Below, in pieces: positions 18,003 to 26,485 of a stretch of 64,000 nucleotides of DNA. The first letter of the stretch is position 1, and each line of letters begins with the position of its first letter. A model generated the notes under the pieces. The model saw only the letters and a program-made list of their open reading frames with translations. It did no database searches and had not been told where the DNA came from. Made by a program: the position numbers and the translations under genes. This stretch comes from Alphaproteobacteria bacterium (lineage in GTDB: Bacteria > Myxococcota_A > UBA796 > CAJQPC01), in assembly GCA_020632795.1 (NCBI GenBank), contig JACKEV010000009.1, positions 781,501-845,500 on the forward strand, written 5' to 3'.

Positions 18003-19106
18003 TCAGAGGTTCGGGCGCAGCAGCAACAGGGTGCCCAGGGTGATCCCGGCGCCGAGCGCGAGGCAGGAGAGCACCACGAACAATGCACGCAACCCGGTGA
18101 TGGCCGTGTGCGACGAGGGTGGCGGGGGAACGGGGGAGCGATCGCCAGCAGGCTCCGGCGGGGGGCGGACCGGCGGCAGGCCGATGCTGGTCGGCTCCAT
18201 CTCGGCGTCCTCAAGGCTGGTCCCCACGGACGGCTCCGGGAGCGCCGAGAGGGCCTCGCAGAGCGACCCGGCGTCGGGAAAACGAGCCCGGGGATCCACG
18301 GCGAGGCAGCGCCTCAGGATGCGGCGGACCTCCGGTCCCACCCAGATCGGCAGCGGCGCGTAGGCGCCCGCGTGCACGGCTGCCAGGATTCGCGAGGTGC
18401 GGGTCTGCGGGAAGGCCGGATGCCCGACGAGCAGCTCGTAGAGCAGGCATCCCAGGGAGAACACGTCGGCACGCTGGTCAACGCCCCCGAAGTCGGAGAG
18501 CTGCTCTGGCGCCATGTACCGGGGGGATCCATAGCAGCCTTCTTCAGGGCGCTCCGGCCGGGCCCGGACCAGGGCGATCCCGAAGTCCACCAGGCGGGGC
18601 AGCAGAAGCCCATCGCGCGGGTCCAGGAGCACGTTCCGCGGGGTGATGTCCCGATGCACGATCCCCTGCCGATGCACGTAGGCCACGCCCTCGGCGAGCT
18701 GTCGGACCAGTCGGCAAGCCGTTCCGGAGGGCACCGGGCCTCCGTCCTGCATCCAGCGCGCCAGAGACGGGCCCTCCACCAGCTCAAGGACCAGAGCCAT
18801 GCGCCCCTCTACCTCGCCCATATCCAACACAGAGATGAGCGCGGGATGTCGGAGCTGCGCCTGCAGCCGCCCTTCGAGTTGAAGGCGTCGGTCCTCCTGA
18901 GGCGTCAGGGCGACCTTCAGGGCCCTATCACAGCCAAGCTGCTGGTGGCGGATGCGCCAGACCGCAGCCATTCCTCCGGTAGCCAAAGGATGCACCAGGG
19001 TATAGGAGCCGAGCGTGGCTCCAGGAGCCAGTGTGTCTCCTCGGGTCAGCTCCAGTCGAACCCGGGGCAGAGCGCCGCCAGGAGCGCTCGCGTGTGCAGC
19101 GCGCAT
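18003..19106 (-). CDS. Ser/Thr protein kinase with C-terminal membrane anchor
   Basis: The 367-residue product has a kinase domain at about residues 30-290: a glycine loop variant LATGGMAAVW, ALKVAL lysine, HRDITPRN catalytic loop, VDFGIAL and YMAPEQ. The usual Lys two residues after the catalytic Asp is Thr (HRDIT), while the Asp and metal-binding Asn are kept, so activity is likely but may be altered. A Pro-rich linker leads to a single C-terminal membrane helix (LRALFVVLSCLALGAGITLGTLLLL). The ATG at 19106 has GGAGAG just upstream. It precedes the DUF4157 gene on the same strand, so it may phosphorylate or regulate that product. Confidence 0.9.
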   Translation of the reverse strand: MRAAHASAPGGALPRVRLELTRGDTLAPGATLGSYTLVHPLATGGMAAVWRIRHQQLGCDRALKVALTPQEDRRLQLEGRLQAQLRHPALISVLDMGEVEGRMALVLELVEGPSLARWMQDGGPVPSGTACRLVRQLAEGVAYVHRQGIVHRDITPRNVLLDPRDGLLLPRLVDFGIALVRARPERPEEGCYGSPRYMAPEQLSDFGGVDQRADVFSLGCLLYELLVGHPAFPQTRTSRILAAVHAGAYAPLPIWVGPEVRRILRRCLAVDPRARFPDAGSLCEALSALPEPSVGTSLEDAEMEPTSIGLPPVRPPPEPAGDRSPVPPPPSSHTAITGLRALFVVLSCLALGAGITLGTLLLLRPNL

Positions 19107-19269
19107 CGATCTCTCCGGTCGCGGGGCGGATGGACTCAGCCCGCTCAGGATCCTTATTGGTCCTTGAGCCTGGCTTTTGTGACCGGCCGGGCACACATTT
19201 CTTTCAACCGTATGAAATGACTTGGCCTGAATGGGCCCTCAGACCCCCGATGACCTTGCCGCTACCCGA

Positions 19270-20970
19270 GAGCCTACGCCGCCAGCAACCCCGCCCCGAA
19301 CCGCCGCGCCATCGCCGCCGCCGCCGCTGGCGCCGGCAGCCCCATCGCCTGCGGGAGCCACTCCGCCTGCACCCGGGCCACCGCCGGGAGCCGGGCGATC
19401 GCCGCGCGCTGGGCTTCCGTGATGCGCTGCTGATCGGTCTCATTGAGCTGCCCCATCAGCCAGCGGTGGACGTCCCAGGCCAGCTCGCCGTGGCGGGTCT
19501 CGTCGTCGACGAGCCGGGCGTAGGCGGCGCGCAGGGCGGGGGTGCGGGCCATCCGTGACTTCAGGAAGGCGAGCATGGCGGCCCAGCACTCGTTGACGCA
19601 GCCCTCGACGGCGTTGTGGAGGGCGACGGCGAACAGGGTCTCCTCGGTGGGGGTGGGATCGGTGTGGGGGATGTGGGCCTTGGTGAGTGCAGCCATGACG
19701 CGGGCGTGCTCGGCCTCCTCGGCGGCGGCTTGGAGGCAGCGTTCGATCAGCGCGACGGGGGCGCCCCAGCCGTGGAGCTGGCGGGCGAGCTGGCGGAAGG
19801 CCACGACGGAGGCAGCCTCCAGGTGGGCGCAGCGGGCCAGGACGGCGTCGAGAGAGGCGTCGTCGCTCGGCGGCTCGACGTGGCCGAGGGGGCGGCGGCC
19901 TTCGCACATCTCCGTGCGTTCGCCGTCATAGGCTTCTCCTTCGCAGGTCACGTCCCCGACGATGTCCTCCGGCTGCTCGGCGGGCTCCGGGTCCAGCTCG
20001 AGCGTGCAGGTCTCGGCGTGTGGACTCATCCAGTCCCCATTGCCCGGATCCTGGAAGTATTTGTACTCGCACACCGTGTCGCAGTCGATCGCGAACCTCG
20101 CTTGGTTGTACTCCTCAATGATGGCCTGCACGTCCGCTTCGGTGACGTCGTCGTGCAGCCAGAAGGACTCGGGGTCCGATGGGGGACAATAGCCGCATGC
20201 CGTCAGCGCGCCGAGGCTGCCAACGGTTGTGCTGAGGATGAGGTGGCGAAGCGTCATGAGGTTCCTCCGATGATATCGGGAGGATAGCCTGCAGGGGCCG
20301 CGCCCGCGCGGCGCCAGGGGCCGGCGGGGTGGGCGTGAGCCTACGCCGCCAGCAACCCCGCCCCGAAGCGCCGCGCCATCGCCGCCGCCGCCGCTGGTGC
20401 CGGCAGCCCCATCGCCTGCGGGAGCCGCTCCGCCTGCACCCGGGCCACCGCCGGGAGCCGGGCGATCGCCGCGCGCTGGGCTTCCGTGATGCGCTGCTGA
20501 TCGGCCTCATCGAGCTGCCCCATGAGCCAGCGGTGGACGTCCCAGGCCAGCTCGCCGTGGCGGGTCTCGTCGTCGACGAGCCGGGCGTAGGCGGCGCGCA
20601 GGGCCGGGGCGCGGGCGTAGCGGGCCTTGAGGAAGGCGAGCATGGCTGCCCAGCACTCGTTGACGCAGCCCTCGACCGCGTTGTGGAGGGCGACGGCGTA
20701 GAGGGCCTCGTCGGCGGGCCCGGGGTTGGTGTGGGGGATGGGGACGTCGGTGAGGGCGATGAGGACGCGGGCGTGCTCGGCCTCCTCGGCGGCGGCCTGG
20801 AGGCAGCGTTCGATCAGCGCGGCGGGCGCGCCCCAGCCGTGGAGCTGGCGGGCGAGCTGGCGGAAGGCCAGGACCGAGGCGGCCTCCAGGTGGGCGCAGC
20901 GGGCCAGCCAGGCGTCGAGGGTGTCGGCGGCGTCCGAGGGGTCGACGTGGCCCAGGGGGCGGCGGCCCGC
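19270..20970. repeat. Tandem duplication covering two ferritin-like genes
   Basis: About 630 bp at 19270-19900 are repeated nearly base for base at 20337-20970, from the bases just after each stop codon to the PLGHV segment of each protein. The N-terminal parts have diverged much more, with an insertion or deletion of about 250 bp. Confidence 0.85.
19274..20257 (-). CDS. Exported ferritin-like (diiron-type) protein, copy 1
   Basis: The 327-residue product begins with a signal and lipobox-like segment (LGALTACGYC). A Cys-containing spacer of about 110 residues follows, then a four-helix ferritin-like domain. Metal-ligand candidates are the Glu of HLEAASVVAFRQL, EEAEHARVM, NECWAAML and DDETRHGELAWD, which fits the E..ExxH pattern of diiron carboxylate proteins. 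GGAGG lies 6 bases before the ATG. The last 210 residues are nearly identical at DNA level to the next upstream gene, a tandem duplication. The reaction is unknown; iron or reactive-oxygen handling is a guess from the fold. Confidence 0.8.
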   Translation of the reverse strand: MTLRHLILSTTVGSLGALTACGYCPPSDPESFWLHDDVTEADVQAIIEEYNQARFAIDCDTVCEYKYFQDPGNGDWMSPHAETCTLELDPEPAEQPEDIVGDVTCEGEAYDGERTEMCEGRRPLGHVEPPSDDASLDAVLARCAHLEAASVVAFRQLARQLHGWGAPVALIERCLQAAAEEAEHARVMAALTKAHIPHTDPTPTEETLFAVALHNAVEGCVNECWAAMLAFLKSRMARTPALRAAYARLVDDETRHGELAWDVHRWLMGQLNETDQQRITEAQRAAIARLPAVARVQAEWLPQAMGLPAPAAAAAMARRFGAGLLAA

Positions 20971-21096
20971 GAAGAGGTAGCCGGCGCCCATGCCCGGGAC
21001 CTCCGGCCCCTCCTCGGAGGAGCCGGCGTCGCGGCGCTCGGACAGCTGGTCGACGCTGCCGACATAGGTGCCGAGGATGAGCTGGCTCAGGAGCAT
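20341..21096 (-). CDS. Ferritin-like (diiron-type) protein, copy 2
   Basis: This is a 251-residue paralog of the neighbouring downstream gene. The same ferritin-like helices and ligands (HLEAASVLAFRQL, EEAEHARVL, NECWAAML, DDETRHGELAWD) are present. The N-terminus MLLSQLILGTYVGSVDQLSE is clearly homologous to the other copy's signal, but its hydrophobic run and lipobox Cys are gone. The roughly 110-residue Cys-rich spacer is reduced to about 25 residues. It may therefore be cytoplasmic while copy 1 is exported. Upstream promoter sequences of both copies share a GCTATC..TCC..TATCA pattern. Confidence 0.8.
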   Translation of the reverse strand: MLLSQLILGTYVGSVDQLSERRDAGSSEEGPEVPGMGAGYLFAGRRPLGHVDPSDAADTLDAWLARCAHLEAASVLAFRQLARQLHGWGAPAALIERCLQAAAEEAEHARVLIALTDVPIPHTNPGPADEALYAVALHNAVEGCVNECWAAMLAFLKARYARAPALRAAYARLVDDETRHGELAWDVHRWLMGQLDEADQQRITEAQRAAIARLPAVARVQAERLPQAMGLPAPAAAAAMARRFGAGLLAA

Positions 21097-21205
21097 GGAA
21101 GACCTCTGGTGATACCTGGATGATAGCTGAATCCAGGCTCGGGGCGCGCGGCCCGGCGTGGCGCTCGGCTGATCGGCGTCATGGTGCGCGCCTGTCTCGC
21201 CGGGC

Positions 21206-21784
21206 CTACCCGCGCCACCCCAGCGGCGCCGTCTCGTACCACCGGGTGGGCTCCTCGCCGCGCCACGCGGCGGGCACGACCTCGCGCAGCCACCAGTCGA
21301 ACAGCCCGCGCTGGGGGTCGCGGCCGACGCGCACGGCGTAGCCCTCGAAGCAGTCGTCCAGCAGCTCGCCCACCGCCTCGGGGGCCTCGGAGGGATCGAT
21401 GGTGCGCAGGAGCTGGTGGAAGACGTCCTGGGCCTCGTTCAGGGCCTGGGCGCCGGTGTTCTCCCACGGGAACAGCTCGGCGGCGCGGGGCACGGCAACC
21501 GGCTGCCCCGCCCGCCAGGCGGCCATGGCCTCCAGCGCGGCCGCGACGCGGGGGTCGTCGGGCTTGTAGCCGTACACCGTGTCGGCGCAGATCCGGGCCA
21601 TCGCGAGCGCCATCGCCACCAAGCGGCGGTGGCTGGCGGGGTCGTCGGGGGGGGCCAGCGCGTCCAGGATGGCGTCGACGGCCTCGCCCAGCTCCACGGG
21701 GCCGGGGTCGGGCTCGTGCAGCTCGGCGAAGCGGGTGTTCGCGGCGCGATCGATGGCGGCGGTGAGGGCAGGGGAGGGGGGCAC
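21206..21784 (-). CDS. Small acidic protein, candidate immunity protein for the deaminase toxin
   Basis: This 192-residue soluble acidic protein has no signal or membrane helix and belongs to no family I can name. GTG start with GGAG 6 bases upstream. It follows the toxin gene by 10 bp in the same operon, the usual place for the cognate immunity gene of a polymorphic toxin. Content is mainly helical (ALAMARICADTVYGYKPDDPRVAAALEAM) with a Trp-rich end. The immunity role rests on position, size and acidity only. Confidence 0.6.
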   Translation of the reverse strand: MPPSPALTAAIDRAANTRFAELHEPDPGPVELGEAVDAILDALAPPDDPASHRRLVAMALAMARICADTVYGYKPDDPRVAAALEAMAAWRAGQPVAVPRAAELFPWENTGAQALNEAQDVFHQLLRTIDPSEAPEAVGELLDDCFEGYAVRVGRDPQRGLFDWWLREVVPAAWRGEEPTRWYETAPLGWRG

Positions 21785-21794
21785 GAGCGCTCCG

Positions 21795-24700
21795 TCAGTG
21801 CGAGTGGGCTCCGTAGGTCATGTCCCAGCTGATGTCGACCTTGATCTCGGGGAACATCTCCTTGAACTGCTCGATGACCCGCGCGCAGCTCTCGCACGGG
21901 GACATCTCGGTGTAGAGGTGTATCTTGCCCTTCATCTTCACCGCGTCGTCGCCGTACTTCTCGATCAGGTCGTCGGCCAGGGCCGAGAGCACCTTGTACT
22001 CCGAGTCGGTGTCCATGACGCGCCCCGAGTGGCTGTCGATCGAGGGCTCGAAGTGGCCGCCCTGGGACTTGGGCTTGGGCTTGTCGATGGGCTTGGCGCG
22101 GCTGGTGCCGTGCTTGCGCAGGGTCTCGCCGTCGCCCAGGCGCACCTCGGCGCTGGCCACGTTGCCCTTGCCCATCGGCTTGTTCTTGAGGTAGTCGACG
22201 CGCACCTGCTTCGCGTCGTCGGCCAGGCGCTTCTTGGTGATCTGGCGGGCCTTCTCCAGCAGCTCGGCGCCGTCGGACTTCGCGATCAGCTCGGCCATCT
22301 CCGAGGGCTTGAGCGAGGCGGCCAGCTCCCGCAGGGCGTAGCCGTCGAGGCCCTTCTGGGTGGCCTCCTTGAGCGCGTCGGGCCCCAGCTTGGCGAACAG
22401 CGCCTCGAGCTGGGTGGGGTTCATGTCCCCGGCGATCTTGTTGAACGTGAGGGGCCCCAGGCCCCGGGCGACGTCGTCGAGGGCCTTGGGGTCCATGCCC
22501 GCGCCCATCATCTTGCGCACCTTGCCGGCGAACTCGGTCGCGAAGTCGTCGCCCAGGGCGGCGACCTGGCGGATGACGTCCTCGTCCACCGCCGAGAGGG
22601 TGCGCTTCGTGAGGTCGTCGAGCTTGCTGCCCAGGCCGAAGGCTTCTTCGATCGCGGAGGTGCGGCCGAACAGGCGCTCGATGACGCCGACGGTCTCTTC
22701 GCCCAGCCTGCCCCGCAGGCCGGCCAGGATGCGCTCGGCGTCGTCCAGGCGCCCGGCGGCCTTGAGCTGCATGGCCTTGTCGATCTTCACGATGTCGGCG
22801 GGGTCGAGCTTCGCGAGCAGCTCGCCGCCCACGCTGCCGGCCATGCGCTCGGCGATCTTCGCGCTCTTGAGCATCGTGGTGCCGGCCTTGACGGTCAGCC
22901 CGATGTCGAGGCCGGCCAGCACGAGGTTGACCCAGCCCATGATGTAGTTGAAGCGCGCGGCCTCGGGGTCGCTGACGAGCTGGTTGCCCCCCAGCTCGCT
23001 GGTGCGGGCGGCGTCGTAGAGGTCGTCGGCCTGCTCGAACTCGTAGGCGGCCGTGCCCAGGCCCACCGCCGCGCCCGCCGCGCCCAGCGCCAGCGCCCAG
23101 CCGCCCGAGGCGATGATCGCGCCGATGCCCAGCACGAAGCTCAGGATCGTGCCGACCCAGCTGATGACGTACTCGGTGGTCTCCTGGCTGGAGAGCCAGC
23201 CCGTGATGTGCTCGCTCAGGGTGTGGCCTTCGGCGGCGCGCTCCTTGCTCACCCCGAGGTCCTTCATGACCGCCTCGACCACCGGGCCGAGCTGGGCCAG
23301 GGGCATGTCCTCCTCATGGATCTTGGTGTGGACCTCGTCGAAGACCACGCGGATCTCGTCGAACCGCCCCTTCATCTCCCCGAACAGGGCGTTGTTGGAC
23401 TTGCCGTCGCTGACCGCGGTGGTGTCGACGGCGTTCAGCTCGGGGTACTGGTCGCGCAGCGCCTTGCGGACCGAGACGATCTCGTCGACCTTGGCCTTGG
23501 CCTCCTTCGAGGCCTTGGAGGGGCTCAGGTCCACCTCCGCGATCATCGGGTTCATCGGGTCCATCGCGCCCGCGTTGGACATCGCGTCCATCAGCTCGGC
23601 GGTGTAGAGCACCTCCTCGGCGGCGGCCTGGGCCTTGGCGAGCTGCGCGTCGGAGGCGGACAGCTCCCGCAGGCGCTTGTAGTGGGGGTCTTCGTTGTTG
23701 AACCGGCCCGGGGAGAACTTCTGCTCGGTCTCCCGGATCTGGGCGCGGTTCTGGTCGACCATCGCGATGGCCCGGGACTTGAGCATGCCCTTGAACAGGG
23801 CCACCGCGCCGTCGTAGTCCAGGTCGAGGTCCTCGTCGCTCTGGGCCTTCTTCGCGATGTCCTCGTAGGCGGAGGGCTCGGGGACGGTGGTGCTGTGCCA
23901 GTGCTCGCCGATGTCGTCGCGCACGACGACGTAGGTGGCCTCGGCGTTGGACATGGCGTGCTCGACGGTCACGGGCACGACGTGGCCGTCCATCGTCATG
24001 AACGCCTTGACGCCGCTGACCTCGGCGCCCGCGTTGGTGATCTTGTCCAGGCCCTCCTCGACGTTGGAGCGGGAGAAGTCGTAGATCGAGTCCACCGTGA
24101 TGGTGTAGACGAACCAGCGCTCGTCCTGGTAGATGAGCACGCCGCCGTGGGCGCCGTGGTCGGCGACCTTGGCCAGGCCCCAGGCCAGGGCGCGCGCCCG
24201 GTCCTTGAAGCCGGCCTCCCGGTCGTCGGGGGGCTTGATCTCGTCGCCGCCGGTGAGGTCGGAGCCCCAGGTCTCCTCCCAGCGGCCGACCTTCTTGCCC
24301 TTGATGTCGGGGGCGGTGACGGTGCGGCCGTCCTCGGCCTGGCGGGAGATGAGGTCCTCGGCGGGGGCCGCCATCGTGGTCCCCGGGGGAGACGCGGAGG
24401 CCTCGACGGCAGGCGTGTCGAGGGTGGGGACCTCCGCGATCCCCTCCGGGGCCACGATGGAGGCGATCTCGGGGCCGCGCCGGGCGGCCTCCAGCTCGGT
24501 GGGGTCGGTGGGGCGGCTGACGTCCATCCCGCCGTCGTGGCCGCCCAGGCGCCCCGCCTGGTGCTGCAGGACGTGGGTCAGCTCGTGGGCGAGCAGCTCC
24601 AGGCCCTCCTCGCTCTCCAGGTCGTATTCGTTGGCGCCGAACACGATCTGATCCCGCACGGTGAAGGCGTGGGCGTTGACCGCCTCGGCGGCGGCGGCGG

Positions 24701-25199
24701 CAGCGGGGCCGGTGTGGACCCGAACCCCCGAGAAGTCCGCCCCACCGAAGGCCTGCTCCAGGCGGGCGGCGACGGACGCGGGCAGGGGGCGCCCGCCGCT
24801 GGTGAGGGCCTGGGCCACCCGGGCGGCGGCGTCCGCGGGGAAGGCCTCGGGGCCGGCGGCGTGGCGGGAGAGGGGCCCGTCCGCGCCGGGTCCTGCGGCG
24901 GCCAGCATGGCCTGGGCGGTGCTGTTGCTCATCGCCCCCGGCATCACGGTCATCCCGCTCTGCTGCAGGGCGAGGCTGCCGGCGATGAGCTGCTCCAGAC
25001 CGGAGCCCCCGCCGGTGAGCCCGGCGAGCACGACCTCGTTGCCGAAGACCTCCTGCATCGACGCGCTCAGGCGGGCCAGGGGGTCCTCCAGCATGGTAGA
25101 TGTCGTACGAACAGCCGTTCGGGTCGGCGCCTCCTCCGGGCGCACAACGCGGTCCGGCGCCTCGGCCCCACGGCCGGACGTCCTGCGCGGATCTGACAC
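21795..25199 (-). CDS. DUF4157 polymorphic toxin with C-terminal deaminase-like domain
   Basis: The 1134-residue product has a DUF4157/eCIS-core metallopeptidase-like domain in the N-terminal quarter (LEQAFGGADFSGVRVHTGPAA, then HELTHVLQH near residue 203). A long helical region follows, with hydrophobic segments near residues 670-780 (GTILSFVLGIGAIIASGGWALALGAAGAAVGLG). The C-terminal 95 residues have deaminase-superfamily features: a DSE motif near residue 1065, where HxE is usual, and PCESC near 1099, the zinc PCxxC motif. Bacterial toxins of this superfamily edit nucleic-acid bases in target cells. The H-to-D change at the first ligand is seen as written and could be an alternative ligand. 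GTG start with GAGGAG upstream. A probable immunity gene follows. Confidence 0.85.
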   Translation of the reverse strand: MSDPRRTSGRGAEAPDRVVRPEEAPTRTAVRTTSTMLEDPLARLSASMQEVFGNEVVLAGLTGGGSGLEQLIAGSLALQQSGMTVMPGAMSNSTAQAMLAAAGPGADGPLSRHAAGPEAFPADAAARVAQALTSGGRPLPASVAARLEQAFGGADFSGVRVHTGPAAAAAAEAVNAHAFTVRDQIVFGANEYDLESEEGLELLAHELTHVLQHQAGRLGGHDGGMDVSRPTDPTELEAARRGPEIASIVAPEGIAEVPTLDTPAVEASASPPGTTMAAPAEDLISRQAEDGRTVTAPDIKGKKVGRWEETWGSDLTGGDEIKPPDDREAGFKDRARALAWGLAKVADHGAHGGVLIYQDERWFVYTITVDSIYDFSRSNVEEGLDKITNAGAEVSGVKAFMTMDGHVVPVTVEHAMSNAEATYVVVRDDIGEHWHSTTVPEPSAYEDIAKKAQSDEDLDLDYDGAVALFKGMLKSRAIAMVDQNRAQIRETEQKFSPGRFNNEDPHYKRLRELSASDAQLAKAQAAAEEVLYTAELMDAMSNAGAMDPMNPMIAEVDLSPSKASKEAKAKVDEIVSVRKALRDQYPELNAVDTTAVSDGKSNNALFGEMKGRFDEIRVVFDEVHTKIHEEDMPLAQLGPVVEAVMKDLGVSKERAAEGHTLSEHITGWLSSQETTEYVISWVGTILSFVLGIGAIIASGGWALALGAAGAAVGLGTAAYEFEQADDLYDAARTSELGGNQLVSDPEAARFNYIMGWVNLVLAGLDIGLTVKAGTTMLKSAKIAERMAGSVGGELLAKLDPADIVKIDKAMQLKAAGRLDDAERILAGLRGRLGEETVGVIERLFGRTSAIEEAFGLGSKLDDLTKRTLSAVDEDVIRQVAALGDDFATEFAGKVRKMMGAGMDPKALDDVARGLGPLTFNKIAGDMNPTQLEALFAKLGPDALKEATQKGLDGYALRELAASLKPSEMAELIAKSDGAELLEKARQITKKRLADDAKQVRVDYLKNKPMGKGNVASAEVRLGDGETLRKHGTSRAKPIDKPKPKSQGGHFEPSIDSHSGRVMDTDSEYKVLSALADDLIEKYGDDAVKMKGKIHLYTEMSPCESCARVIEQFKEMFPEIKVDISWDMTYGAHSH

Positions 25200-25311
25200 A
25201 GTCTCTCCTCACGTCCTGGGGGGAGCGGGCCTCTCGTCGCTTAATGAAAAGATTACACGAGGTTCTCGCTCGGGCGCGAGTCAGGTGTGTCGGTATTTTT
25301 CCAACATTGTT

Positions 25312-25328
25312 GTTCGGATTCCCCGAAC
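25312..25328. other. Hairpin in the AT-rich gap between toxin and hydrolase genes
   Basis: GTTCGG and CCGAAC form a 6-bp stem with a 5-nt loop, 12 bp past the hydrolase stop. No T-run follows in the direction of that gene, so it is at best a weak terminator. The 140-bp gap must also hold the toxin promoter. Confidence 0.3.
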
Positions 25329-25339
25329 GTAAATCGCTA

Positions 25340-26485
25340 TCAGATCCGCCCGCTCTCCTCCAGCTCGTCCACGAAGCCCGTCACCGCCGCCAGCCAGGCC
25401 TCGGGCTCCAGCATGTGGATGGCGTGCTCGCAGGCGACGGGGACCACCTTGAGGTCCGCCACCAGCGCTTCGACCCGGGCGACGTCGTCGTCGTCCATCG
25501 CGCCGAGCAGGCCCCAGGTCTCGTGGCGACGGGCGTTCGCGCGCAGCAGCAGCATGGGGCAGCGCACCCGCCGCAGGGCATCCTCGGGGTCGAAGCCCTC
25601 GCTCAGGCGCCCGTCGACGGTGGCCAGCGAGAAGTCGGGGTCGTACTCGGAGAGCCCCATGAGGCCCATGCGCAGGTTGAAGGAGAAGAGCGGGATGTCG
25701 TAGGGGCGGCCGGGCCGCAGGCGCTGCCAGAGTCGGGTCCACCCGTACAGCCCGCTGACGATGAAGCCCGGGATGTGCCGCAGCTCGGTCTCGCCGGGCG
25801 GGGGGTAGCCCACCTTGGAGAGCCAGCCCTTGAGGTCCCGCTCCGGGCCGCCGAGGGTGTCCACGGCCACCTGGAAGCCGTAGGCCATGTGCCGCTCCTG
25901 CTGGATGCGTGGCCAGATGGAGGCGAAGATGGGCGGATCCTCGCTGATGACGGCCAGGACGTGCTCCGGCGCGTACGCCCCCAGCCAGATCGAGAGCACG
26001 CCCCCGGAGGAGAGGCCCGACACCAGCGCGGGTTGTCCGATGACCTGCTGGAGGAAGGCCGCGAGGTCCTGGCCACACAGGTTGTAGGAGTACGCGCCGG
26101 GGGTGCGGCTGGACCTTCCGTGGCCCCGTACGTCGGGCACGAAGACGTGGAAGCGCTCCGCGAGCGCGGGCAGGACCTGCTTGTAGCCCTGCCAGCTCTC
26201 CATCTGCCCGGGGATGAGCAGCAGGGGGCGGCCGTGGTCGGGCCCCTCGACGTAGTTGAGGGTGACCTCGCCGAGGGTGACCTGGCGCTCTGTGAAGCCG
26301 GCGGGGGTGCCGGCGATGGGGATCCGGGGCATGGGGGCCTCGCAGGTGGTTGCGGAGGCCGTAACCCGGGCGGGGGGTGAAGAGAGGTGATCGGGCTCAG
26401 GCGTGGGGCGGGGCAGGTCAACGAGGGTCGTCGGTACAGGGGCTTCGGCGAAGGGTCGAGCAGGGTCGTCCTTCCACCAGGTCAT
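25340..26485 (-). CDS. Alpha/beta-hydrolase fold protein
   Basis: The ATG at 26485 shares its A with the preceding gene's TGA (TGATG), which sets a 381-residue product. The hydrolase core is clear: the oxyanion-side motif LLLIPGQMESW, DVRGHGRS, nucleophile elbow GLSSGG near residue 150, an Asp in the MDDDDV segment and His in CEHAIHML near the C-terminus. No signal peptide, so it acts in the cytoplasm. The substrate is unknown; it could be an esterase, epoxide hydrolase-like or C-C hydrolase. It is coupled to the metal-dependent hydrolase gene, suggesting a common catabolic step. Confidence 0.88.
   Translation of the reverse strand: MTWWKDDPARPFAEAPVPTTLVDLPRPTPEPDHLSSPPARVTASATTCEAPMPRIPIAGTPAGFTERQVTLGEVTLNYVEGPDHGRPLLLIPGQMESWQGYKQVLPALAERFHVFVPDVRGHGRSSRTPGAYSYNLCGQDLAAFLQQVIGQPALVSGLSSGGVLSIWLGAYAPEHVLAVISEDPPIFASIWPRIQQERHMAYGFQVAVDTLGGPERDLKGWLSKVGYPPPGETELRHIPGFIVSGLYGWTRLWQRLRPGRPYDIPLFSFNLRMGLMGLSEYDPDFSLATVDGRLSEGFDPEDALRRVRCPMLLLRANARRHETWGLLGAMDDDDVARVEALVADLKVVPVACEHAIHMLEPEAWLAAVTGFVDELEESGRI

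Noticed and set aside
21579..25196. Very long plus-strand open frame opposite the DUF4157 toxin gene
   Set aside because: It is the antisense shadow of a high-GC gene: low-complexity Val/Leu/Gly/Arg composition, no domain motifs, and the minus strand has clear HELTH and PCESC motifs.
25312..25328. Rho-independent terminator of the alpha/beta-hydrolase gene
   Set aside because: A 6-bp stem is present but no T-run follows on the minus strand.
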